DNA from: Paenibacillus azoreducens
Lineage (GTDB): Bacteria; Bacillota; Bacilli; Paenibacillales; Paenibacillaceae
NCBI RefSeq assembly: GCF_021654775.1
Contig: NZ_AP025343.1
Location: 1,579,501-1,643,500, forward strand
Reading direction: 5' to 3'
Length of the DNA stretch: 64,000 bases
Below are positions 24,567 to 33,530 of the stretch, piece by piece; the stretch's first letter is position 1, and every line of letters starts with the position of its first letter. The position numbers were made by a program, and so were the translations under genes. The notes beneath the pieces were generated by a model. That model searched no databases. It had not been told where the DNA came from and saw only the letters and a program-made list of their open reading frames with translations.

Positions 24567-26615
24567 GTGAGCGGCATTCAAAACAGACAACGGGCGGACA
24601 TGCAGGGCAAGGCGGAACCATCCATGAAGCTGAGGATTTTGTCGACGACCGATGTGCATACGAGTCTGATGGATTACGACTATTACCGGGACGAGCAGGA
24701 TGTTTCGCTTGGGTTAGTCCGGATTGCCACCTTGGTTCAGCAAGCAAGGGCCGAAGCAGAAAACACACTGCTTGTGGATAATGGGGATTTGATACAGGGG
24801 ACGCCGCTGGCGACATGCGCGGTCCGCACGGCTTCATCTTCTTTGCCTGGAGCGGAAGCCTTTGTCCATCCGGCGATCCGGGTGATGAACGCAATGGGAT
24901 ATGATGCGGCAACTTTTGGCAATCATGAATTCAATTACGGGCTGGATTATTTGGATAAAGTAGTCGCTGGCGCCAATTTTCCATATGTAAACGCAAATGT
25001 TTATATGCATGAACAGGAGACCAGCAGCGGCCAACGGGTGAACCGGTATACACCATACGTGATTCTGACCAAAACCTGTTTCGACAGTGCCGGAGCGCCG
25101 CATGAAGTACGGATCGGGGTGATCGGATTCGTGCCTCCGCAAATATTGAATTGGGATCGAAACCATTTGGAAGGCAAGGTGCAAGTCCAAGATATGGTTC
25201 AGTCTGCATTGGAATGGGTACCGCGGATGAAAGAGGAGGGGGCGGATGTCGTGATTGCGCTTGCCCACACTGGGTTTGATCCGGATGTGTCCCTGATAGA
25301 CCGCGATGCCGAAAATGCCATGCTGCCGCTCAGCCTGGTGCCTGATATCGATGCCATAACCTTCTCCCATACGCATAGAGTGTTTCCATCGCCGGATTTT
25401 TCCGCTTTAAATTCAGCCTTTAAATCAGCGGACGGAACTTCGCTTCCCTGTTTGGATTGGAAGAAAGGAACCATCAATGGGCTGCCTGCCGTACAGGCCG
25501 GATACGGGGGCATGATGCTCGGGATCATCGATTTATCGCTGGAACTTCAGGACGGCAGATGGCGGGTGGCTCACGGGCGGTCCATGATCCGCGAAGTGTA
25601 CGACCACTCACGGGGAATCGAGCTGGCCCAACCCGATCCTGACATAACGGAAATGCTGCGGGAACCCCATCAACAAGCGGTTGCTTATGCAAACGCTCCG
25701 ATCGGACGGGTCGAGGCGCCTCTGCACAGCTATTTCTCTCTGGTGCATGAGGATGCTTCCGTTCAGCTTGTCAACCGTGCTCAAATCGCTTATGCCCAGC
25801 GCTGGCTGGCTGCTTCCGCTCCCCATTTGCGGCATCTGCCGGTTCTTTCCGCCGGATCGCCGTTTAAAGCGGGGCGGAACGGACCGAAAGAGTACGCGGA
25901 TATCCCCGCAGGGTCCATTGCCATCAAAAACGCAACCGAGCTGTACTTGTTTGACAACACCATTAAAGGAGTCAAAATGACCGGCGCAGGCATTAAGGAA
26001 TGGCTTGAAATGGCCGCAGGTTTGTACAACCGGATCGATCCGGCGGCAAGCGCGGAGCAGCCGCTGCTAAATCCGCTGTTTGCGGTTTTTCAGTTCGATG
26101 TCATCGGCGGCATTACCTATCGGGTGGATGTCACCCAACCTGCAAAATACAAACCGGATGGTACAGTGCATCATCCTTGCGCAAGCAGAATTACCGATCT
26201 ATGTTATCAAGGCAGCCCGGTGGATCCGGAACAGGAATTTATGGTGGTTACCAGCAATTATCGCGTGTTTGGCTGCAACTTTCCCGGTCTCCGCGAAGCG
26301 GAATTGATTATGGATACCGAAGACGAGAATCGTGAGGTGCTTATCGATTATATAGCCGAACAAGGCAATCTTAACGGTCTCATAGAGAAAAACTGGAGTT
26401 TCGTTCCTATTGACCAACCGGTGAATGTTACTTTCCTTTCTTCGCCCGCCGCCGTGAAATATATCGGGGATTTCCCGCGGATCGCATATACCGGACGGAC
26501 CAATGAGCAGGGGTACGGCATTTATAGTATCGACCTGGGCATGGGGCAAGTTTCCGAGGCAGTGTTATCCGACCGTAAAGCTGTCCTGCAGCGCGCAGAA
26601 GAATACAAAAATTGA
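24567..26615 (+). CDS. Bifunctional 2',3'-cyclic-nucleotide 2'-phosphodiesterase/3'-nucleotidase family protein
   Basis: A 682-residue member of the CpdB/YfkN 5'-nucleotidase superfamily. The N-terminal metallophosphoesterase domain shows STTDVHTS (D-x-H), DNGDLIQGTPL, FGNHEFNYGLDYLD, ALAHTG and FSHTHRVFP, all metal ligands being present. The C-terminal 5'-nucleotidase domain includes PAGSIAIKNATELYLFDNTIKGVKMTG. No signal peptide or cell-wall anchor is visible, whereas many relatives are exported, so this one may be cytoplasmic. GTG 24567 is chosen because AAGGGAG lies 8 bases upstream; GTG 24558 overlaps that site. The gene is next to a phosphonate-type importer, suggesting phosphorus salvage, and lies behind a structured RNA leader. 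Confidence 0.9.
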   Translation: MSGIQNRQRADMQGKAEPSMKLRILSTTDVHTSLMDYDYYRDEQDVSLGLVRIATLVQQARAEAENTLLVDNGDLIQGTPLATCAVRTASSSLPGAEAFVHPAIRVMNAMGYDAATFGNHEFNYGLDYLDKVVAGANFPYVNANVYMHEQETSSGQRVNRYTPYVILTKTCFDSAGAPHEVRIGVIGFVPPQILNWDRNHLEGKVQVQDMVQSALEWVPRMKEEGADVVIALAHTGFDPDVSLIDRDAENAMLPLSLVPDIDAITFSHTHRVFPSPDFSALNSAFKSADGTSLPCLDWKKGTINGLPAVQAGYGGMMLGIIDLSLELQDGRWRVAHGRSMIREVYDHSRGIELAQPDPDITEMLREPHQQAVAYANAPIGRVEAPLHSYFSLVHEDASVQLVNRAQIAYAQRWLAASAPHLRHLPVLSAGSPFKAGRNGPKEYADIPAGSIAIKNATELYLFDNTIKGVKMTGAGIKEWLEMAAGLYNRIDPAASAEQPLLNPLFAVFQFDVIGGITYRVDVTQPAKYKPDGTVHHPCASRITDLCYQGSPVDPEQEFMVVTSNYRVFGCNFPGLREAELIMDTEDENREVLIDYIAEQGNLNGLIEKNWSFVPIDQPVNVTFLSSPAAVKYIGDFPRIAYTGRTNEQGYGIYSIDLGMGQVSEAVLSDRKAVLQRAEEYKN

Positions 26616-26670
26616 CATAATAGATTGCATTTTCATATTTATAATAGTTAACATATCCTAAATTTGCTCG

Positions 26671-26713
26671 AAACGCAGAGGCTCCGGTGACTTGAGACCT
26701 CTGCGTTTTTTTT
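26671..26713 (+). terminator. Rho-independent terminator
   Basis: AACGCAGAGG pairs with CCTCTGCGTT, followed by a run of T. Confidence 0.9.
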
Positions 26714-26901
26714 ACAAATATAAGGATTAAGGCGCTTATCCAGCCGCTATTTTCTATTATAAAATCCTACTACCATAGCGCTGGAGGCGGTCTTATGAAT
26801 GCGTGATAAGATTTTACAGACTCGGCAAATTGCAATAATAAAGGAATGTTATGTTTAAGGGGATCTGAGATTTTATAAGAATTGGGGAGGAAAAGGAAGG
26901 A

Positions 26902-29900
26902 ATGAATATGGCCAATCATTTGAAGTTCCGCAACCGGAAGCTTGCTGGTTTCTTTTTTGCTTTTGTTTTGCTTTTATCCAGCGTGTTTGGCTGCATGCCG
27001 GCGCAAGCCGCCGCCCCGGCGCTTACCGTAGCTGAGGCGATCGCCAAGAACAATAGCGGAGAAACGGCTACAGTTGAAGGTTACATCGTTGGCGAAGTGT
27101 ATAATTCCAAGCTTATTTTTTCGAATTTTCAGGATGACCTGAACGTTCTCATCGCGGATACTCCCGGTGAAACAAATAAAAGCAACCTGATCGATGTGCA
27201 GGTATCTGCAAGCTTCCGGCCTGCGATCGGGCTGAAATCCAACCCGTCCAATCTGGGCAAAAAGCTTCAAGTGACAGGCATGCTGACCGCTTATAGCGGG
27301 ATGAATGGCGTTAAAAATCCGACTGCGATGAGCATATCGGGCGAATCCGGCGGAGGAGATCCCGGCAACGGCGGCGGAACGCCGGATCCGAATGATCCGG
27401 GCAGTGAAAATATCGGCGTTCCTACCACCCTTCCGGACGGTACAGGCAAAAAAGTGCTGTTCGATCAAAGCCATGCCCAAACCGCAGGAGCTGCCGATTG
27501 GGTCATTGACGGGGCTTTTTCCGATTTTGCGGACGGCCTGAGGAATGCGAAATTTCAGGTGGATGCACTGGAAAGAAAACTCCCGATGAATGCCCAGTCT
27601 TACGATACCCCAACCATTACGTTGGACAAGCTCAAGCAATATGATGTATTTATCATCGGCGAGGCGAATATTCCTTTTAAAACCTCCGAGCAGGATGCAA
27701 TGCTGCAGTACGTCAAGGAAGGCGGCAGCATTTTCTTCATCTCGGACCATTATAACTCCGACCGGAACCTGAACCGCTGGGATTCCTCGGAAGTGATGAA
27801 CGGCTACCGCCGCGGAGCTTTCGGAAATCCGTCCAAAGGCATGGCTTCGGAAGAAGCGGCTTCCGGCGCCATGAAAGATGTGACCAGCACGGATTGGCTC
27901 GGGCAAAACTTCGGCGTCCGTTTCCGCTACAATTCCATCGGCGACGTGACCAAGACGGATGCCGTAAAATATGATCAATCTTTTGGCATTACGGCCGGCG
28001 TCAACGATGTGGAGATGCACAGCGGATCGACGCTTGTCATTCTGGATCCGAAACGAGTTAAAGGCGTGGTGTATTTGCCGAAAAATGTTCCCGGTTGGAA
28101 TAACGCCGTTGAGAACAGCGATAAGAAAAACTTCCCGAACGGCGGCGTTTATCAAAACGGCGGTATTGCCGAAGGGCCTTTCGCAGCCATTTCCAAGCTG
28201 GAAAAAGGCAAAGCCGCATTCATCGGCGATTCGTCCCCGGTTGAAGATGCCAGCCCAGCTTATGTCCGCGAGGACAATGGCAGCAAGAAAAAAACCTATG
28301 ACGGATTCAAGGGTGAAGGGCAGAATGGCGTATTTCTTGTTCAAACCGTAGAATGGCTGGCTGTTCATGAGGATTATGCCACCTTCGAAAACAAAGGGAT
28401 TACGATGGATGCGCCTACGCCGCTGCTCGGTGCCCTCGAGGAACCGACCACATCGGCGGAAATCCCCGGAACGGAGCCTTGGACAACTCCGGCAGCGGGT
28501 TATAAATGGTATGATCCATCCACGTATAAAGCAGGTTCCTATGGTTCGGGCAAAGATGGCCCGGTTGTGACCATCCCGGATCTGACGACCATTGCAAGCG
28601 CCAGAACCGCCGCAGATAACAGCTACGTTACGGTTCAAGGGGTCATTACATCCGAACCCGGCATCTTCGGCGGATCAGGTTTTTACTTGCAGGACGGAAC
28701 CGCAGGTATTTATGTCTACCCTGACAAAGCTGCGGGATACCATGTCGGCGACAAAATCAAAATCACCGCCCAGAAAACCGTATACAACTCCGAGGTAGAG
28801 TTGATGAGCGAAGTTCAGGTGGCCAAGCTTGACGACCAGGCCGACATTCCAGCCCCGAAACCTATCGTTCAAGACGCGGTGAATGCCGGTAATCAGGGGC
28901 AGCTCATAACGCTAAAAAACGCAACCGTACGGAATTATGCGACTATATCCGGCTCGCTGGAATTTGATCTGGTGAGCGGAAGCATAACCAATCATGTGCG
29001 CGTTGACAGCCGCACGGGGATTTCCGCGGATACGCTGAAGACGGCGTTCCCGGAAGGGACAAATGTCGATATTACAGGGATTTCTTCCATCTTTAAAAAT
29101 AATTTTCAACTTAAACTGTTGAAACTCGCCGATATTCGCCCGGCAGGAACCGAGGCGGAAAATCATCCGCCTGTATTTACTGCCGTTGATCCGCAGACGG
29201 TGCAGGTCGGCTCGGCATTATCTTTTAAAGTACAAGCTGCGGATCCGGATCAGGACAATCTCGCGTACACGGCCGTTCAGCTTCCGGACGGGGCGAACTT
29301 CGACCCTGCGCAGCAAACCTTCTCCTGGACGCCGCAAAAGGAAGGAAACTACACGGCTTCTTTTAAGGTCGAAGACGGCAAGGGAGGCAGCGATACGCTG
29401 AACGTTAGCATTACCGTAACGGCAGCATCTGCAGGAGAAGACAATACGGGTACCCTGACCGGTCCTGCCACGGCTTATGCCGGAGCGCCCGTTGATCTGG
29501 CGGTTGGCGTAAGCAAGCTGACGTATCCGTTTACGGCATTGGATGTTACGATTCAGTACGATCCATCCAAAATCACGTTTGATACGGTGACCAATCAAGA
29601 GGGCAATCCGGTGCTTGCCGAAACTGCAGTAACCTCATCCAGAAACGGATTGAGCCTGCTGGCGGCGGGCGTCAAGCCGGATGCCGGACAGATCCGGCTT
29701 CTTATGGCGAGCACTGGCGAAGAACATGCGGTGAAAGACGGCGGCGAACTGTTTAAGCTGCATGGCAAGCTGAAAGCCGACGCCTCCGGTTATGCCGATC
29801 TATCCTTAGCTTCGTTTACGGTATCCTCTGACGGCTCTTCCCAGGAGCTCGGCACGGGTTCGGCCTCGGTTCGCATCCAGATCGCCGCGGCTGACCGCAC

Positions 29901-30561
29901 CGCGCTGCTGGCGGCCATCCAGGATGCGCAAAAACTGGCCGACCAGGCTGTAACCGGAACGGAGCCGGGGCAATACCCGCCTGCGGCCAAAGCGGATCTG
30001 CTGGCGGCCATTCAAGCGGCGAATGCTGTTTATAACAATGCTTCAGCCACTCAGGAGCAGATCAACTCGGCGCTGGCCGCGTTGACCAAAGCCGTGAATA
30101 CCTTCAGAAACTCGGTCATTCCGAACCCATCGGTGCCTGCCGATAAGTCTGCCTTGACCGCAGCGATTGCTGCCGCGCAGAATATTTATGATCATGCCGC
30201 CGCAGGCGACAAAATCGGCCAATATCCGGCTGCGGCCAAATCAGCTCTGCAATCCGCAATCCAGTCGGCCGTATCGGTGAACAACAGCTCATCCGTTTCG
30301 CAGTCGCAAGTGGATGCCGCTGTGTCTGCGCTGAACAGCGCCGTTTCGCTCTTCAAGTCCAAGCTGATCACGCTTGTTCCGGGAGCAGGCAAAATTTCCG
30401 TCCAAGACCTGTCCATCATCGCCAAATACTATGGCATCAAATCGACGGACAGCAATTGGAGCCGCGTAGCTTCCGCTGACCTCTTCAATGAAGGCGAAAT
30501 TACGATCCGCTCACTGGCAGGCGTAGCCCAGATGATTATCGGAGACTGGTATAACAAATAA
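26902..30561 (+). CDS. Large secreted multidomain protein with OB folds, cohesin, FIVAR repeats and dockerin
   Basis: A 1219-residue exported protein. The signal peptide ends near PAQAAA. In order: an OB-fold of the DUF6359 type (about 39-147), a Gly/Pro linker, a GATase-like alpha/beta domain (about 175-490: VLFDQSHAQTAGAADW, YDVFIIGEAN, GGSIFFISDHY), one or two further OB folds (about 555-745), a cadherin/He_PIG-type domain (about 753-846), a cohesin (about 848-993: ALDVTIQYDPSKITF), two FIVAR three-helix repeats (about 995-1155) and a C-terminal dockerin (KISVQDLSIIAKYYG, ADLFNEGEITIRSLAGVAQMI). The first dockerin loop lacks its leading Asp. ATG 26908 is an alternative start. The next gene encodes a cohesin with SLH anchors. 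The catalytic role is unknown. Confidence 0.82.
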   Translation: MNMANHLKFRNRKLAGFFFAFVLLLSSVFGCMPAQAAAPALTVAEAIAKNNSGETATVEGYIVGEVYNSKLIFSNFQDDLNVLIADTPGETNKSNLIDVQVSASFRPAIGLKSNPSNLGKKLQVTGMLTAYSGMNGVKNPTAMSISGESGGGDPGNGGGTPDPNDPGSENIGVPTTLPDGTGKKVLFDQSHAQTAGAADWVIDGAFSDFADGLRNAKFQVDALERKLPMNAQSYDTPTITLDKLKQYDVFIIGEANIPFKTSEQDAMLQYVKEGGSIFFISDHYNSDRNLNRWDSSEVMNGYRRGAFGNPSKGMASEEAASGAMKDVTSTDWLGQNFGVRFRYNSIGDVTKTDAVKYDQSFGITAGVNDVEMHSGSTLVILDPKRVKGVVYLPKNVPGWNNAVENSDKKNFPNGGVYQNGGIAEGPFAAISKLEKGKAAFIGDSSPVEDASPAYVREDNGSKKKTYDGFKGEGQNGVFLVQTVEWLAVHEDYATFENKGITMDAPTPLLGALEEPTTSAEIPGTEPWTTPAAGYKWYDPSTYKAGSYGSGKDGPVVTIPDLTTIASARTAADNSYVTVQGVITSEPGIFGGSGFYLQDGTAGIYVYPDKAAGYHVGDKIKITAQKTVYNSEVELMSEVQVAKLDDQADIPAPKPIVQDAVNAGNQGQLITLKNATVRNYATISGSLEFDLVSGSITNHVRVDSRTGISADTLKTAFPEGTNVDITGISSIFKNNFQLKLLKLADIRPAGTEAENHPPVFTAVDPQTVQVGSALSFKVQAADPDQDNLAYTAVQLPDGANFDPAQQTFSWTPQKEGNYTASFKVEDGKGGSDTLNVSITVTAASAGEDNTGTLTGPATAYAGAPVDLAVGVSKLTYPFTALDVTIQYDPSKITFDTVTNQEGNPVLAETAVTSSRNGLSLLAAGVKPDAGQIRLLMASTGEEHAVKDGGELFKLHGKLKADASGYADLSLASFTVSSDGSSQELGTGSASVRIQIAAADRTALLAAIQDAQKLADQAVTGTEPGQYPPAAKADLLAAIQAANAVYNNASATQEQINSALAALTKAVNTFRNSVIPNPSVPADKSALTAAIAAAQNIYDHAAAGDKIGQYPAAAKSALQSAIQSAVSVNNSSSVSQSQVDAAVSALNSAVSLFKSKLITLVPGAGKISVQDLSIIAKYYGIKSTDSNWSRVASADLFNEGEITIRSLAGVAQMIIGDWYNK

Positions 30562-30648
30562 GGGAGCGGGCAGCGATCGAAAGAACATTTCACCCGGCTG
30601 CCTTCATCCTTAAACTGATTGCTTCAACTTATATACTGAAAATGAACG

Positions 30649-30686
30649 AATCGCAGGACGCAGCCATCCGGCTGTCTCCTGCGATT
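30649..30686 (+). promoter_or_regulatory. Strong hairpin before the cohesin-SLH gene
   Basis: AATCGCAGGA pairs with TCCTGCGATT, with CAGCC/GGCTG inside. There is no T-run; it ends 24 bases before the next start and overlaps a longer in-frame extension, so it may protect or attenuate the downstream message. Confidence 0.5.
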
Positions 30687-30710
30687 TGCAGTCTGAAAGG
30701 ATGGATACTT

Positions 30711-31727
30711 TTGCTGAAGAAAATTACTGCCGTATTCGGATTGATGCTGGGTTTCATCTGGTTTGCTTCACAAGCGCAGGCTGCTGCCGAAGCGGCATCT
30801 TCCATTTCTTTAAAATCGGCTGTCAACGGACAGGAGATTACGGTGCTTGTGACCGGTAATGATCTGAAAGATCTGTACGCTTATGATTTGATCATTTCAT
30901 ATGATCCCGGCAAGCTGGTCTATCTAAGCGCCTCTTCAGGGGCAAGCGGTTTTGGAGTCGATCCGATCGTCAAAAACGGCAAAATCCGCATTGCCCATAC
31001 CAAGGTCGGCAAAATAGCCGGAGACAACGGTACGAAAGAACTGGCTTCCATCAAATTTAAGAGGTTGGGGAGCGGCACAACATCCGTTTCGGTGCATGAC
31101 GTCAAGCTCGTGGATTCCAAACTGAATGCAGCGGCGGCCGGCAAAGCGGAGCTTTCGATAGATAACGGCATAACTTCAACGACGGTTGCTTTAAAAGACA
31201 TCGAGGGGCACTGGGCCAAAGATTCCATCCAGGAAGCTGTGCGTCAAGGCTGGGTTACGGGGTATGCCAATGGAACATTTCTGCCGAACAAAGAAGTGAC
31301 GCGGACCGAGTTTGCGGCCATGCTGATTCGCGCTTTAGGAGAAAGCTCAGGCAGCTCGCAGCCGCTGAAGTTTACCGATGTGCAGCAAATTCCATCCTGG
31401 GCGCGTCCTTTTGTGGAAGCGGCGGTCAATCGCGGCATCATGAACGGCTATGCAAATGGATCCTTTGGGCCAGGCAAACTGATTACGCGGGCTGAAATGG
31501 CGGCAATGGCCATCCGCTCGCTAAATCCGGCGGAAGCTGTGAGAAATTCCGATCAACCAAGCTTTGCCGACAACAATCGGATTCCTGCTTGGGCCAAGCC
31601 GTATGCCGCAGCGGCGGAGCAAAAAGGAATCATGAAAGGAAGAATCGGCAACATGTTTGCGCCAAGCGAGCATGCAACACGCGCGGAAGCGGTCGTTGTT
31701 ATTTTGGCTTTGCTGCAGCGGCAGTAG
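30711..31727 (+). CDS. Cell-surface protein with cohesin and three SLH domains
   Basis: A 338-residue exported protein. The TTG start at 30711 follows AAAGGATGG and gives a clean signal peptide (MLKKITAVFGLMLGFIWFASQAQAA); an in-frame ATG 69 bases upstream lies before a hairpin and is unlikely. Residues about 30-150 form a cohesin (ISLKSAVNGQEITVLVTGNDL, YAYDLIISYDPGKLVYLSA). Three SLH domains follow: KDIEGHWAKDSIQEAV (about 158-200), FTDVQQIPSWARPFVEAAV (about 220-275) and FADNNRIPAWAKPYAAAAE (about 283-337). SLH domains bind pyruvylated cell-wall polymer. The protein is a likely surface anchor for the dockerin-bearing protein encoded just upstream. Confidence 0.88.
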   Translation: MLKKITAVFGLMLGFIWFASQAQAAAEAASSISLKSAVNGQEITVLVTGNDLKDLYAYDLIISYDPGKLVYLSASSGASGFGVDPIVKNGKIRIAHTKVGKIAGDNGTKELASIKFKRLGSGTTSVSVHDVKLVDSKLNAAAAGKAELSIDNGITSTTVALKDIEGHWAKDSIQEAVRQGWVTGYANGTFLPNKEVTRTEFAAMLIRALGESSGSSQPLKFTDVQQIPSWARPFVEAAVNRGIMNGYANGSFGPGKLITRAEMAAMAIRSLNPAEAVRNSDQPSFADNNRIPAWAKPYAAAAEQKGIMKGRIGNMFAPSEHATRAEAVVVILALLQRQ

Positions 31728-31767
31728 GTTCGATTGATTTTTTGGATAAGGTGGAAAAAAATCTTTA

Positions 31768-31796
31768 TTGAAATCAACCGACACGAAAGCTATGAT
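31768..31796 (+). promoter_or_regulatory. Promoter of the FMN riboswitch transcript
   Basis: TTGAAA (31768-31773), 17-bp spacer, TATGAT (31791-31796). This gives about 95 nt before the riboswitch. Confidence 0.5.
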
Positions 31797-31898
31797 ATAT
31801 GCTATACTATTGTAAGTGACCATTGTGATGACTTTAACATCCGACGATGTGAAGCTAATGGTATAGTTTGTTTAACCAATACTAAAATTATGAATATG

Positions 31899-32052
31899 GA
31901 TCTTCGGGGTATGGTGAAATTCCTGACCGGCGGTGAACGTCCTTGCTATAAGAGGGACGTCAAGCCCGCGACTCGCTGTTTTGTTTGCTCAAGGCGGCGA
32001 CTGACCTGGTGCGATTCCAGGGCCGACGGTAAAGTCCGGATGGGAGAAGATC
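31899..32052 (+). ncRNA. FMN riboswitch (RFN element)
   Basis: The hallmark segments are present in order: GATCTTCGGGGTATGGTGAA, GACCGGCGGTGAACG, AAGCCCGCGAC, GCCGACGGTAAAGTCCGGAT and GGGAGAAGATC. The first and last pair as P1. FMN binding normally favours a terminator, and one lies 53 bases downstream, directly before the transporter gene. Confidence 0.95.
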
Positions 32053-32104
32053 AAAGAAGTAGGTTTGTGCGAAATTTTTGTGATTTCGGCAGGCTTATTT
32101 GATC

Positions 32105-32145
32105 AACCCCCGTTATGTCGATTGATGTCGATGAGCGGGGGTTTT
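32105..32145 (+). terminator. FMN riboswitch expression-platform terminator
   Basis: AACCCCCG pairs with CGGGGGTT, followed by TT; the loop has TCGATTGATGTCGA. It separates the aptamer from the transporter start. Confidence 0.8.
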
Positions 32146-32184
32146 CCAATGTTGACTCCGTATTCAGGCAAGGGGATCAAGAAG

Positions 32185-33144
32185 ATGGAAAACGTAAGCA
32201 GCAAATTCAAGTTAAGTTCCACAGGCAAGCAGGCGGACCGTTCGAGAACCGGCTTTTGGCTGGTAGTTCTCGGAGCGGCATTATGGGGAGCGGATCCGCT
32301 GTTCCGGATTATTTTGCTCAGGGAGCATATTACGCCGACGCAGATCGTTTTGCTCGAGCATATCATCATCGCGTTGTTTGTCGCGCCGGTTTTATGGAAA
32401 CATCGATCTGAAATCAAAGGCCTGAAACTGCGCCATATCGGCGCACTGCTATTTCTGTCCTGGGGCGGCTCGGCAATAGCCACCATTCTATTTACTTTAG
32501 GCCTCACCCACGGGGATTTGAATGCCGTTCTGCTGCTGCAAAAACTTCAGCCGATTTTCGCCATTCTTATGGCACGCATGCTGTTGAAGGAACAGCTGCC
32601 GAAACAGTTCGGCTGGATGCTTATGGTGGCTTTGGCGGGCACTTATCTCCTCACGTTTGGATTTACGTTCCCGTTTGGCCATGTCAATGATTTTGTGAAA
32701 GTAGGAAGTCTGCTCTCCCTGGCCGCCGCGGCCCTCTGGGGCGGTTCTACAGTAATGGGGCGTTTGATGGTCGGCAAAATGGAATACGCGACCGTAACTT
32801 CCCTGCGATTTATTTTGGCGCTACCGCTTCTGATCGGCATTACGATCAACCAGGGTGATCCTTGGCAGTTCCCGACCGCGGCGGGACCGCTTGCCGCCGT
32901 ATCCATCAATTTGCTGGGGCAGGCGTTGCTGCCTGGACTATTGAGCCTGCTCGTTTATTATAAAGGTTTGACTACGACGAAAGCTTCGGTAGCAACGCTG
33001 GCAGAGCTGAGTTTCCCGATGGTTGGGGTTCTTATGAATTGGCTGATCGCCGGTGAGGTAGTAACGATTGCCCAGCTCTGCGGATTTATGCTCATTTGGA
33101 GCGTATTGTTCATCATTTCGCGCCGGAGTGCAGATGCATCTTAA
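32185..33144 (+). CDS. EamA/DMT family transporter under FMN riboswitch control (candidate riboflavin transporter)
   Basis: A 319-residue membrane protein with about ten segments in two EamA repeats (first: GFWLVVLGAALWGADPLFRIILL; second: LLSLAAAALWGGSTVMGRLMVGKM). AAGGGGATC lies 8 bases before ATG 32185; longer frames would run through the terminator. Because it is the only gene behind an FMN riboswitch, it is probably a riboflavin or flavin-precursor importer. EamA-type riboflavin transporters (ImpX, RibN) are known from other bacteria, and this pairing fits the ImpX pattern. Substrate is inferred from regulation alone; subfamily membership was not tested. Confidence 0.85.
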   Translation: MENVSSKFKLSSTGKQADRSRTGFWLVVLGAALWGADPLFRIILLREHITPTQIVLLEHIIIALFVAPVLWKHRSEIKGLKLRHIGALLFLSWGGSAIATILFTLGLTHGDLNAVLLLQKLQPIFAILMARMLLKEQLPKQFGWMLMVALAGTYLLTFGFTFPFGHVNDFVKVGSLLSLAAAALWGGSTVMGRLMVGKMEYATVTSLRFILALPLLIGITINQGDPWQFPTAAGPLAAVSINLLGQALLPGLLSLLVYYKGLTTTKASVATLAELSFPMVGVLMNWLIAGEVVTIAQLCGFMLIWSVLFIISRRSADAS

Positions 33145-33246
33145 TGTATACAAATGGCACAACCGTGTAAGAGCCCGCAGTACGCTGAAGCTGGTCTTAA
33201 ATAGGTTCATGCTTATGCAAATATAGCCAAAGCTTCGCAAAAATAT

Positions 33247-33293
33247 AAGGCTGTTTTCATGGCAGTTCATCTGCTGTGAAAGCGGCCTTTTTT
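33247..33293 (+). terminator. Rho-independent terminator
   Basis: AAGGC...TTTCA pairs with TGAAA...GGCCTT, then TTTT. Confidence 0.75.
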
Positions 33294-33396
33294 GAAATAT
33301 AGAGGATTTTGTAAAAATCCAAGGAACGACTTCAATCAGCAATATATAGAGCGAAACGGTTTAGTTATATTGTACCCGGGAGCGGTGGAATCGAAT

Positions 33397-33424
33397 TTTG
33401 CAAAATCCCGCATTTTGCAAAATA
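33397..33424. repeat. Tandem ATTTTGCAAAAT palindromes
   Basis: Two copies of the 12-bp palindrome ATTTTGCAAAAT lie almost back to back, separated by CCCGC. Possible protein-binding site or part of the repeat cluster that follows. Confidence 0.5.
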
Positions 33425-33530
33425 TAAGCTGTGTATATACTGGGAGAACTTCGATTCTGCATCTATTTTTTCATTATGAAATTGATTCAGGGCACAAGCT
33501 TTTTCAAACAGTTGACTCTTATGAAAAGTA

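Noticed and set aside
26974-28638. Long open frame on the minus strand inside the cohesin/dockerin gene
   Set aside because: It is a mirror of the GC-rich coding strand, without ribosome binding site or recognisable domains; the plus-strand protein has a signal peptide and known domains.
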